5,173 nucleotides of DNA from Spirochaetaceae bacterium (GTDB lineage: Bacteria; Spirochaetota; Spirochaetia; Treponematales; Treponemataceae): the NCBI GenBank assembly GCA_017382775.1, contig JAFNZQ010000116.1, forward strand, positions 1 through 5,173, read 5' to 3'. The notes beneath the pieces were generated by a model. It was not told the DNA's origin and ran no database searches. It was given only the letters and a program-made list of their open reading frames with translations. Shown in pieces: positions 1 to 5,173 of the stretch; the stretch's first letter is position 1, and each line of letters starts with the position of its first letter. Both the position numbers and the translations under genes were made by a program.

Positions 1-46
1 AAGCCGATTAGAAAATTCGACGTTATTTTCTCCCGTTTCCGTAGGT

Positions 47-1615
47 TTAAGCTTCGGGTTGTGGGACGTAATATTCAAGGTATACCGGAAGTAAGTTGTT
101 TTCCACCGCGTCACTCTTCAAAACGAATTCATTCAAAGCATTCTGATCGAAGGATGAGGGATAGTATTGCAACATAAAGTTATCCAAATTCTTGTCCGCT
201 TCTTCCAACATGGTAAATTCCGTGGGTTGGAAAACAACTACGTTTTTGTCCAACAAAAATGGCTTGGAAATTTCATTTTCTTTGAGGGTGAAAGCTGTTT
301 TCAAAAATTCCTCATTTTTGTCCGCTCCATCCAAACCGTCACCATAAATCGTTCGCAAGAAACCGTTGCTGTTGTAATTCAGTGCAAAGGAACTGTCGGT
401 GGCCTTAACTTCCAAATCAAATTTTTCGGCTGCAGCGGCAAAACCGTTTTTGTGCACTTCATTGGCAAAATCCGTTCCGCGACCAAGTAAATAGTCCTCA
501 ATGCGACCGGCTTCGTTTTCATTCATGTAGGAAACCAATGTGTCTTTCAATGCCAACTCTTCAAAATCCGGCTCGGTGGCTGCGGCAGTAACTTTGAAAA
601 TTGAGTATCCGCTAACCGTTTTGATTACATCGCTCACTTCGCCCACGGGAAGTGAGGTCAACTTTTTGAACACTTCCTCGTCATCAATGAGGTTTTTCAG
701 CTGATAGGCATAATTGTCTTTCAACACTCCGTCATCGCCACTGAAAAGTTTGTCGGAAAATTCTTTCACGCCGTCTTCGAAGGTAACTTCACCGGAAAGG
801 ATTTGCTGTCGGTGAGACTTGATTTTTCCTTCGTCGTAAGCGGATATAACCGAAAAGTTGTATTTTTTGAACAAGTCCGCATTTTCTTTTCCGAATTTAA
901 CGGCTTCTTCCTGGGGATAGGAGGAAAAGGGAATTGACACATATTGGATTTTTCGCAAATCATTTCCCAGTTCCACGGTGTACAGCGATTCCTTGTCGGA
1001 ACGGCGAATTCCTTGGAAATAAGAGGGACTGACGGCTGAGAAAGAACCGATATCGCCCTTTCCGAAATAATCGTTGAGAACCTGCTGATAAAACAAACTC
1101 TCGGAAATACTCTGGCGAAGTTCATTTATTGCACTGGAAGGAGTGTCGCGGTAAGCCTTGGGGGAATAAACTCCGTCCTCATCGGAAAAATATGTAACCA
1201 TTTCCCGATTGATGGCAGAATCGCTGAGGGCAAAATCCGTTGTTTTCAAAACGTCGCTGAAAGTCATAAAGAAAATCGTGTTGTCAAAGGTTTGTTGAAG
1301 AATTTCAAATTCGTCGGTAACGGAATTGTTGCGCTCCTGGTTGCGCACAATGGAATACATTTTGTTGAAATAGGAACCGGGTTTATCTTCAATTTTTTTG
1401 CCCTTGTATTTTCCCAAAGGAGGAAGTTCCCGGACACTAAAATCCGCCATTGCCGGCAAAAAAATGAAAGAAATTGCCGCCAAAATAAAAATAATTACAG
1501 AACCCACCATGATGAGGTTTTTGCGGCGGGAAACGGCGGTTACCGAGTGCCGTTTAAAATCCGGCGCCTCCACTGTATTGGTTTTGTGTTCGTTGGAATT
1601 TTGATTCTTTGCCAT
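47..1615 (-). CDS. Membrane-anchored parvulin-like folding factor (PpiD/SurA/PrsA class)
   Basis: Probable extracytoplasmic chaperone of the parvulin-type peptidyl-prolyl isomerase group, helping exported proteins fold. The 522-residue product starts with a basic cytoplasmic tail of about 32 residues ending in SRRK. One hydrophobic segment follows (about 33-55, NLIMVGSVIIFILAAISFIF), with no lipobox, giving the N-in, single-pass topology of PpiD. Residues about 80-205 form a helical SurA_N-like region. Residues about 222-343 look like a parvulin domain, ending in LPVGEVSDVIKTVSGYSIFKV-type sequence. A second, similar tail is at about 437-465 (FLKTAFTLKENEISKPF). I see no cysteine in the protein. 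The usual parvulin histidines appear replaced (YVSIPF at the first strand, Ser338 in GYSIF), so it may be a chaperone without isomerase activity. The start at 1615 is preferred over the ATG at 1660 because AAGAAGG lies 5 bases upstream, whereas the 1660 codon falls inside the promoter. The gene is divergent from thiI. Family placement is fairly confident; the substrate is unknown. Confidence 0.75.
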   Translation of the reverse strand: MAKNQNSNEHKTNTVEAPDFKRHSVTAVSRRKNLIMVGSVIIFILAAISFIFLPAMADFSVRELPPLGKYKGKKIEDKPGSYFNKMYSIVRNQERNNSVTDEFEILQQTFDNTIFFMTFSDVLKTTDFALSDSAINREMVTYFSDEDGVYSPKAYRDTPSSAINELRQSISESLFYQQVLNDYFGKGDIGSFSAVSPSYFQGIRRSDKESLYTVELGNDLRKIQYVSIPFSSYPQEEAVKFGKENADLFKKYNFSVISAYDEGKIKSHRQQILSGEVTFEDGVKEFSDKLFSGDDGVLKDNYAYQLKNLIDDEEVFKKLTSLPVGEVSDVIKTVSGYSIFKVTAAATEPDFEELALKDTLVSYMNENEAGRIEDYLLGRGTDFANEVHKNGFAAAAEKFDLEVKATDSSFALNYNSNGFLRTIYGDGLDGADKNEEFLKTAFTLKENEISKPFLLDKNVVVFQPTEFTMLEEADKNLDNFMLQYYPSSFDQNALNEFVLKSDAVENNLLPVYLEYYVPQPEA

Positions 1616-1620
1616 AAAAT

Positions 1621-1627
1621 CCTTCTT
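1621..1627 (-). promoter_or_regulatory. Shine-Dalgarno site of the folding-factor gene
   Basis: AAGAAGG on the minus strand, followed by five bases (ATTTT) and the ATG at 1615-1613. It decides the start codon: the upstream in-frame ATG at 1660 has no such site and would lie within the -10 region. Confidence 0.8.
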
Positions 1628-1645
1628 AAAAGTCAAAAAATATAC

Positions 1646-1660
1646 ATGGTATTCTACCAT
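1646..1660. repeat. Inverted repeat over the -10 box, candidate operator
   Basis: A perfect 6-bp inverted repeat, ATGGTA-TTC-TACCAT, covers the whole -10 hexamer of the folding-factor promoter. The position would suit a repressor that blocks RNA polymerase. The arms are short and in AT-rich DNA, so chance is possible. No regulator gene is in the window. Confidence 0.4.
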
Positions 1661-1679
1661 AAAACAAAAAAAAAGTCAA
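1651..1679 (-). promoter_or_regulatory. Sigma-70-type promoter of the folding-factor gene
   Basis: Minus-strand -35 TTGACT (1679-1674) and -10 TAGAAT (1656-1651) are separated by exactly 17 bases. Each hexamer matches the consensus at five of six positions. Transcription should start near 1644, leaving a leader of roughly 29 bases that contains the Shine-Dalgarno site. The spacer is unusual in carrying a T tract that begins with the last base of the -35 box (nine T in total, 1674-1666). Confidence 0.75.
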
Positions 1680-1749
1680 GTCCTTGGCAGGGAAAAACGC
1701 AATTTTGTTTTCCGGTTTTGTTTTTTGGAAAAAAAATCTTCGGTAGGAA

Positions 1750-1778
1750 TTGACTTTTTTTCGATAAAAGCATAAACT
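1750..1778 (+). promoter_or_regulatory. Sigma-70-type promoter of thiI, placed for a leaderless mRNA
   Basis: The -35 TTGACT (1750-1755) and -10 TAAACT (1773-1778; four of six consensus matches) are 17 bases apart. The seventh base after the -10 box is position 1785, the A of the thiI start codon. An alternative -10 reading, CATAAA at 1771-1776 with a 15-base spacer, gives nearly the same start. Either way almost no untranslated leader is predicted. Confidence 0.6.
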
Positions 1779-1784
1779 GGAAAA

Positions 1785-2972
1785 ATGGAAACATTGGTTT
1801 TTTTGGCAAAATTAGGTGAATTGACCTTGAAAGGCGGAAATTTAAAATTTTTTGAAAAACGCCTTACGGACAATTTACGTTCTCTGTTGGAAGGTGTGGA
1901 AGCACAAATTTATTTACGTTCCGGTCGAATGTACGTTTACGGTCCGGAAAAAAGCGGCGACGCAATCCGAACGGCCCTGCGGCATTTAATCGGAATTACA
2001 GGCTGGGCACAGGCCACGGTTTGCGAAAAAGATCCGGAAAAAATAAAGGCCGCCGTTGAGGCCATTGCGGAAAAGGCCAAGGCGGAAGGAGCCAAATCCT
2101 TTAAAATAGATGCACGCCGTGCAGATAAAGCCTTTCCGATGAATTCCTACCAAATTGCCCAATTTGTCAGTAACGATATTTTCGAAAACGGCGTTTTGGC
2201 GGTGGATTTGCACAATCCCGATATAAAAATTTCCGTTGAGATTCGCGAAAAGGCCTTTATTTACGGTTCCGGTGAAAAAGGCCATCGCGGTCTTCCCGTG
2301 GGAACCGGCGGAAAGGGCCTTCTTTTGCTTTCCGGCGGCATCGATTCTCCCGTTGCGGGATACAGAATGCTGCGTCGCGGAATGACCGTGGATTGCATTT
2401 ACTTCCACGCCTATCCATACACTTCCGATGAAGCCTTGCAGAAGGTGGAAGATTTGGCCGCAATCGTGGCTCGCTACGGAATTTTCCTGCGGCTGAATGT
2501 AATTCCCTTTACGGATTTCCAAATGCGAATAAAGGAAAAATCTCCGGAAAGTTATTCCACCCTGCTTTTGCGAATGGGAATGGTGAAGGTTGCCAATTTG
2601 GTGGCATCCCATATTGGCGCAAAATGTTTGATAACCGGCGAAAGTTTGGGCCAGGTTGCCAGTCAAACGGTGGAGAACATGACATGCACGGAAAGCATGG
2701 CGGAATTACCAATGTTGCGACCTTTGGTGGGAATGGACAAAGAGGAAATCATCTATGAAGCAAAGAAAATCGGTACTTACGAAACTTCCATTTTGCCCTA
2801 CGAAGATTGTTGCGTCCTTTTTTCGCCGGAACATCCCGTTTTGCGTGCCGACGTGGCGGAAGCCCAAGAAATTTTTCGCAACCTCGATGGCGAAGATTTA
2901 ATTGCGGAAGCCTTTAAAAATCGGGAAGTAAAGCATTTTACCGCAAAAAACGCTTTGCAAAATCTTATTTAA
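1785..2972 (+). CDS. thiI: tRNA 4-thiouridine synthetase ThiI (rhodanese-less form)
   Basis: ThiI adenylates U8 of tRNA with ATP and inserts sulfur received from a cysteine desulfurase, making 4-thiouridine; in some bacteria it also supplies sulfur for thiamine thiazole synthesis. It acts in the cytosol. The 395-residue product has the typical N-terminus (LGELTLKGGN, residues 10-19), a THUMP RNA-binding domain at about 60-165, and a PP-loop pyrophosphatase domain with the ATP-binding SGGIDSP at 183-189. Further family landmarks are YFHAYPYTS (206-214), GESLGQVASQT (285-295) and PYEDCC (338-343). The length fits the short form, which lacks the C-terminal rhodanese domain of E. coli ThiI; I infer that the cysteines at 342-343 include the sulfur-carrying one. 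The ATG at 1785 matches the family start but has no credible Shine-Dalgarno: the only purine run, GGA at 1779-1781, is 3 bases from the ATG. No desulfurase or thiamine gene is adjacent. The last 8 bp overlap the convergent RNase gene. Confidence 0.95.
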   Translation: METLVFLAKLGELTLKGGNLKFFEKRLTDNLRSLLEGVEAQIYLRSGRMYVYGPEKSGDAIRTALRHLIGITGWAQATVCEKDPEKIKAAVEAIAEKAKAEGAKSFKIDARRADKAFPMNSYQIAQFVSNDIFENGVLAVDLHNPDIKISVEIREKAFIYGSGEKGHRGLPVGTGGKGLLLLSGGIDSPVAGYRMLRRGMTVDCIYFHAYPYTSDEALQKVEDLAAIVARYGIFLRLNVIPFTDFQMRIKEKSPESYSTLLLRMGMVKVANLVASHIGAKCLITGESLGQVASQTVENMTCTESMAELPMLRPLVGMDKEEIIYEAKKIGTYETSILPYEDCCVLFSPEHPVLRADVAEAQEIFRNLDGEDLIAEAFKNREVKHFTAKNALQNLI

Positions 2973-4836
2973 CGAAAAAATCCGCCTGCAACTTCGGTAA
3001 ATTCACCTTTCCGCAGTGAACGGTGATTATGTCATTGATTGCAGCGCCGATTCCGTTTACAATTTGGGTTTCCAAAGCCAAGTCGTGAATGAAAACAATG
3101 GCCTTTTTCTCCCGTACGTCCAAAACCGTGGCCTCTCCATGCCATGGCTTGTTTTGAAGCAGGTAAACCAGTTTGTAATGAAGATCGCTTTCCCGCATGG
3201 ACTTGTTGGCCGCTAGAAAGGCCGCATCCGCAGCCGCAATTTTTTCCAAAAATTCTTCCTTTTCAATGAGAGGCTTGCCGTCAAGGAAACGACGCAACTG
3301 CTGATGACAGGCCAAATCGCTGTAACGCCGCAAGGGACTTGTCACTTGGCAATATGCGGAAACGCCAATTCCGCTGTGGAAACGAGGCGATGTTCCCACG
3401 GAGCGAGATTTCATTGATTTTCGAAGGGCAAATTGACCTGCAAGGCCTTCGGGAATTTTTTTAGGCAAATCCGGGGCTTCTTGGGAAACAAAGGCAAAGG
3501 GAATGGCGTTTTCCACCGCAAATTTCGCCACCCCTTCACCGGCCAGCAACATCATTTCCCGAATCATTTTTGCACTTTCCCACCGGGGAATGGCCTCAAT
3601 TTTCACCCGTTTTTCTTCCACGTCTTCCACGGAAATGTGGACTTCCGGAAAATCGATGAAAACGGCGTCGGCATTCTGTCGTCTTTCAATGTTGCGTTTC
3701 GCAATTTGAAAAAAAGGTGCAAATTCCGGGCTGTCGGCCTTTTCGTCCACCTCTTCGTAGGTACAACGGGTTACGTTAAGTCGGGTTTTGAAAATTTTCG
3801 TTTCCGTTATTTCCCCGGTTTCATCCAGCAAAATCCGGAAGGACAAAGCCAAAGAGGGATTTTGCAATCCCAGGGCGAAATCAGCCAGGGATGAAGCACT
3901 TATCATCCAAAAGGGACCTTCGGGAATGTACAAAGTGGAACCACGTCCCCGTGCCGTTAAGTCCAAGGCCGAATTGTGTTCAATAACCGAGGCCGGATCT
4001 GCAATGTGTATCCAAAGGTATTTTCCGTCGAAGGAAATTGCGTCGTCGGGATCGTTGCTGTGGGAATTGTCGATGGCGTAGGCGGGAAAATCCGGTTGCA
4101 GCCGTGTTTCTTCGGGAGGAGAAGGCAATTCCAAGTCAGTATTTTTTGTTCTAATTCCGTGTCGCGACGGATGTGGATTTTTGAAAATATCCCAAGCCTT
4201 TGTCTGCAAAAGAATTTCGTGGGCACTTTCCGCAGTTTCGGTAATTTTTGCCTCGTGAAGGGAGCGGGATTTATCCGTTTTTCCCAAGGCCAAACTTTCG
4301 ATGTCCTGGATGAATTTACCGTCTTCCGGAAGATTAAGATTGCGATTTTTCAGCCTTTCGATAAAGCCGTCTCGTTCGGCTTTTTCCCTTTCGACGCTGT
4401 TGGCTTTGTTGATGGCCGCATTCATTTCCTCGTCGGAGGCGGGGCTGAAAAGAAGGTTTTCATCGTCCCTTACGTTTTTGAAGAAAAAGGTTTTTTTCAA
4501 AAAACAGAAAAAGGCCCAAGCCTTTTCCGGGGAAAAATCGTCCATGGCAACTTCTGCCAAATCCAAAAACGAAGCCTGCTCGCCGTTAAAAAATTCTCTG
4601 GCTTCATCCATTTTTGTATCGGGAACGGAAAAGCCTTCTTCCATGGAAATAAGCCCTTTCAAATCCTCACTTTTGAATTTACCCGATGTCAGTGGGAAAA
4701 AATCCTTTCGACGCACTTTTTGTAATGCGATTTTATTGCCTTGCAAAACTGCAATTTCGAATTTCTCCCCAATGGAACAAATTACGGCAAGAGAATTTTT
4801 GTATACAACCAATGAGCCTGCGTCAACGTTTATCAT
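2965..4836 (-). CDS. RNase II/RNase R family 3'-5' exoribonuclease (RNB domain)
   Basis: Predicted processive 3'-5' exoribonuclease that degrades RNA to nucleotides in the cytosol, using two metal ions. The 623-residue product starts with an SH3/OB-like domain (about 5-50, GSLVVYKNSLAVI), followed by a helical, probably winged-helix region (about 75-225). The RNB domain runs from about 250 to 560. Its four catalytic aspartates are present with correct spacing in YAIDNSHSNDPDDA: Asp256, 262, 264 and 265. HIADPA follows at 277-282, YIPEG at 303-307 contains the likely base-stacking tyrosine, and TSPLRRYSDLACHQQL at 499-514 carries the conserved active-site arginine. The C-terminus (about 565-612) is a short beta-rich segment, probably a reduced S1/OB domain. 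The length is close to E. coli RNase II (644) and well below RNase R (813), but I cannot say which it replaces. The ATG at 4836 has no Shine-Dalgarno nearby. The gene is convergent with thiI and divergent from the insertion sequence. Confidence 0.92.
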   Translation of the reverse strand: MINVDAGSLVVYKNSLAVICSIGEKFEIAVLQGNKIALQKVRRKDFFPLTSGKFKSEDLKGLISMEEGFSVPDTKMDEAREFFNGEQASFLDLAEVAMDDFSPEKAWAFFCFLKKTFFFKNVRDDENLLFSPASDEEMNAAINKANSVEREKAERDGFIERLKNRNLNLPEDGKFIQDIESLALGKTDKSRSLHEAKITETAESAHEILLQTKAWDIFKNPHPSRHGIRTKNTDLELPSPPEETRLQPDFPAYAIDNSHSNDPDDAISFDGKYLWIHIADPASVIEHNSALDLTARGRGSTLYIPEGPFWMISASSLADFALGLQNPSLALSFRILLDETGEITETKIFKTRLNVTRCTYEEVDEKADSPEFAPFFQIAKRNIERRQNADAVFIDFPEVHISVEDVEEKRVKIEAIPRWESAKMIREMMLLAGEGVAKFAVENAIPFAFVSQEAPDLPKKIPEGLAGQFALRKSMKSRSVGTSPRFHSGIGVSAYCQVTSPLRRYSDLACHQQLRRFLDGKPLIEKEEFLEKIAAADAAFLAANKSMRESDLHYKLVYLLQNKPWHGEATVLDVREKKAIVFIHDLALETQIVNGIGAAINDIITVHCGKVNLPKLQADFFVK

Positions 4837-4841
4837 AATTG

Positions 4842-4870
4842 ATTTTACACCAAAAAACGCCTTTTGTCAA
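4842..4870 (-). promoter_or_regulatory. Near-consensus promoter of the RNase gene, placed for a leaderless mRNA
   Basis: On the minus strand a perfect -35 TTGACA (4870-4865) and a -10 TAAAAT (4847-4842; five of six) are separated by 17 bases. Only five bases (CAATT) lie between the -10 box and the ATG at 4836-4834, so the expected transcription start is at or within one base of the start codon. This is the strongest promoter by sequence in the window. Confidence 0.75.
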
Positions 4871-4885
4871 TGGAAACTTATACCA

Positions 4886-4898
4886 ATCCGGCTCGGAT
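4886..4898. repeat. Short GC-rich inverted repeat upstream of the RNase promoter
   Basis: ATCCG-GCT-CGGAT is a perfect 5-bp inverted repeat with a 3-base centre, 15 bp upstream of the RNase -35 box and in otherwise AT-rich DNA. It has no following T tract on either strand, so it does not look like an intrinsic terminator. It could be a protein-binding site, or part of the target or end of the adjacent insertion sequence. Function is unknown. Confidence 0.4.
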
Positions 4899-4933
4899 GT
4901 AAGCAGTAAAAAATAATGTCGCCAAAAAGGGTA

Positions 4934-4962
4934 TAGAAAAGGTTTCTTTCACCTGATATAAT
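4934..4962 (+). promoter_or_regulatory. Extended -10 promoter of the transposase gene
   Basis: A consensus TATAAT at 4957-4962 is preceded by TGA, giving the extended TGn motif (4954-4956). A weaker -35, TAGAAA (4934-4939; four of six), lies 17 bases upstream. Transcription should start near 4969, giving a leader of about 32 bases that contains AAGGAGA (4984-4990). Confidence 0.7.
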
Positions 4963-5000
4963 TTAAAAGCAACAAACTAAATCAAGGAGAAAGAAACCTT
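4939..5000. repeat. Perfect 12-bp inverted repeat flanking the transposase promoter
   Basis: The left arm AAGGTTTCTTTC (4939-4950) and right arm GAAAGAAACCTT (4989-5000) are exact reverse complements, 38 bp apart. The left arm lies between the -35 and -10 boxes. The right arm fills the gap between the Shine-Dalgarno and the ATG at 5001. A transcript entering from outside would contain both arms and could fold, while one from the element's own promoter (start near 4969) lacks the left arm. The repeat could also be a binding site for the transposase. Confidence 0.85.
4984..4990 (+). promoter_or_regulatory. Shine-Dalgarno site of the transposase gene
   Basis: AAGGAGA precedes the ATG at 5001. 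The distance of 10 bases is rather long, because the right arm of the 12-bp inverted repeat sits between the two, overlapping the last two bases of the site. Confidence 0.7.
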
Positions 5001-5173
5001 ATGAAAAGTGTAGCACAAAAAAGAAAACATTTCAAGCACTTCACGGCGGATGACCGCCTTATTTTAGAGTATTATCTGCTCGGCAAGAATCATTTTCCGA
5101 AAATAAACAATACCAAAATGTTGGCCGAAATTTTTAATAAATCAAGAAGGTCAATTCAGCGAGAAATAAAACG
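5001..5173 (+). CDS. IS30-family transposase, N-terminal part (runs off the window)
   Basis: Only the first 57 codons are present and the frame is open to the right edge. The product begins MKSVAQKRKHFKHFTADDRL, with the basic start and the 'K-H-[FL]-T-x-[DE]-[DE]-R' pattern of IS30-type transposases. A helix-turn-helix follows (about residues 38-57, with LAEIFNKSRRSIQREIK), matching the family's 'iA..l.rs.stIsREikR' DNA-binding motif. In full-length members this domain binds the element's ends, and a C-terminal DDE RNase H-like domain, not visible here, does strand transfer. The ATG is supported by AAGGAGA upstream and by the promoter at 4934-4962. Whether the gene is intact cannot be judged. 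Confidence 0.82.
   Translation, partial: MKSVAQKRKHFKHFTADDRLILEYYLLGKNHFPKINNTKMLAEIFNKSRRSIQREIK

Larger units (their letters stand above)
4900..5173 (+). mobile_element. Left part of an IS30-family insertion sequence (boundary approximate)
   Basis: The start of an IS30-type transposase gene with its own promoter and an inverted-repeat control region marks the left end of an insertion sequence that continues past the window. Transposase genes of this family usually start some tens of bases inside the terminal repeat, so the true end probably lies between about 4875 and 4940. It cannot be fixed here because the matching right terminal repeat and target duplication are outside the window. 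The left boundary given is only an estimate. Confidence 0.6.

Noticed and set aside
1..46. A terminator or the start of another gene downstream of the folding-factor gene.
   Set aside because: No hairpin with a T tract and no start codon with a ribosome site is visible in these 46 bases; too little sequence to say more.
1616..1660. Starting the folding-factor protein 15 codons earlier, at the ATG at 1660.
   Set aside because: That codon lies in the -35/-10 spacer of the gene's own promoter and lacks a Shine-Dalgarno, while the ATG at 1615 has AAGAAGG at 5 bases.
1676..1873. A 65-codon minus-strand frame spanning the thiI start and the divergent spacer.
   Set aside because: It is antisense to the conserved ThiI N-terminus, crosses both promoters and shows no coding character.
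1986..2666. A 226-codon open frame on the minus strand opposite thiI.
   Set aside because: It lies wholly inside the conserved ThiI reading frame, and its product shows no family pattern or start signal.
3003..3026. TCACC...GGTGA inverted repeat just past the end of thiI as a terminator.
   Set aside because: Only five base pairs with a 14-base loop and no T tract on either strand; it lies within RNase coding sequence.
3976..4725. A 249-codon open frame on the plus strand opposite the RNase gene (and a 202-codon one at 4301-4909).
   Set aside because: Both are antisense to a gene with an intact catalytic motif set. They are Phe/Ser/Lys-rich without recognisable domains, and their openness follows from the sense strand's codon choice.

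Overview
The window holds three complete protein-coding genes and the first part of a fourth. Base composition is moderately AT-rich, with A/T homopolymer tracts in the intergenic regions. The membrane-anchored SurA/PpiD-like protein, the rhodanese-less ThiI, the RNase II-type exoribonuclease and the gene texture together suggest a spirochaete, most plausibly a Treponema-like bacterium. This placement is an inference from protein style, not from a marker gene, and is moderate to low confidence.

Layout, left to right. Positions 47-1615 (minus) encode a 522-residue single-pass membrane protein whose large extracytoplasmic part resembles parvulin-type folding factors of the PpiD/SurA/PrsA class. 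A 169-bp AT-rich divergent spacer (1616-1784) carries a promoter for this gene (TTGACT-17-TAGAAT, minus) and one for thiI (TTGACT-17-TAAACT, plus). Positions 1785-2972 (plus) encode ThiI, the tRNA 4-thiouridine synthetase with THUMP and PP-loop ATPase domains. Its 3' end overlaps by 8 bp the 3' end of a convergent gene at 2965-4836 (minus), a 623-residue RNase II/R-family exoribonuclease with an intact four-aspartate active site. That gene has a near-consensus promoter (TTGACA-17-TAAAAT). From about 4900 to the right edge lies the left end of an insertion sequence, with the truncated start of an IS30-family transposase at 5001-5173 (plus), its own extended -10 promoter and a perfect 12-bp inverted repeat around its control region.

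The three chromosomal genes do housekeeping jobs in protein folding at the envelope, tRNA modification and RNA turnover. They are not arranged as one operon: every gene is divergent from or convergent with its neighbour, and each has its own recognisable promoter. I see no CRISPR array, tRNA, rRNA, defence system or new multi-gene system. The most interesting signals are regulatory. Two promoters, for thiI and the RNase, are placed so that transcription should start at the ATG itself, predicting leaderless mRNAs. The insertion sequence has a repeat layout that could silence read-through translation. A small palindrome covers the -10 box of the folding-factor gene.
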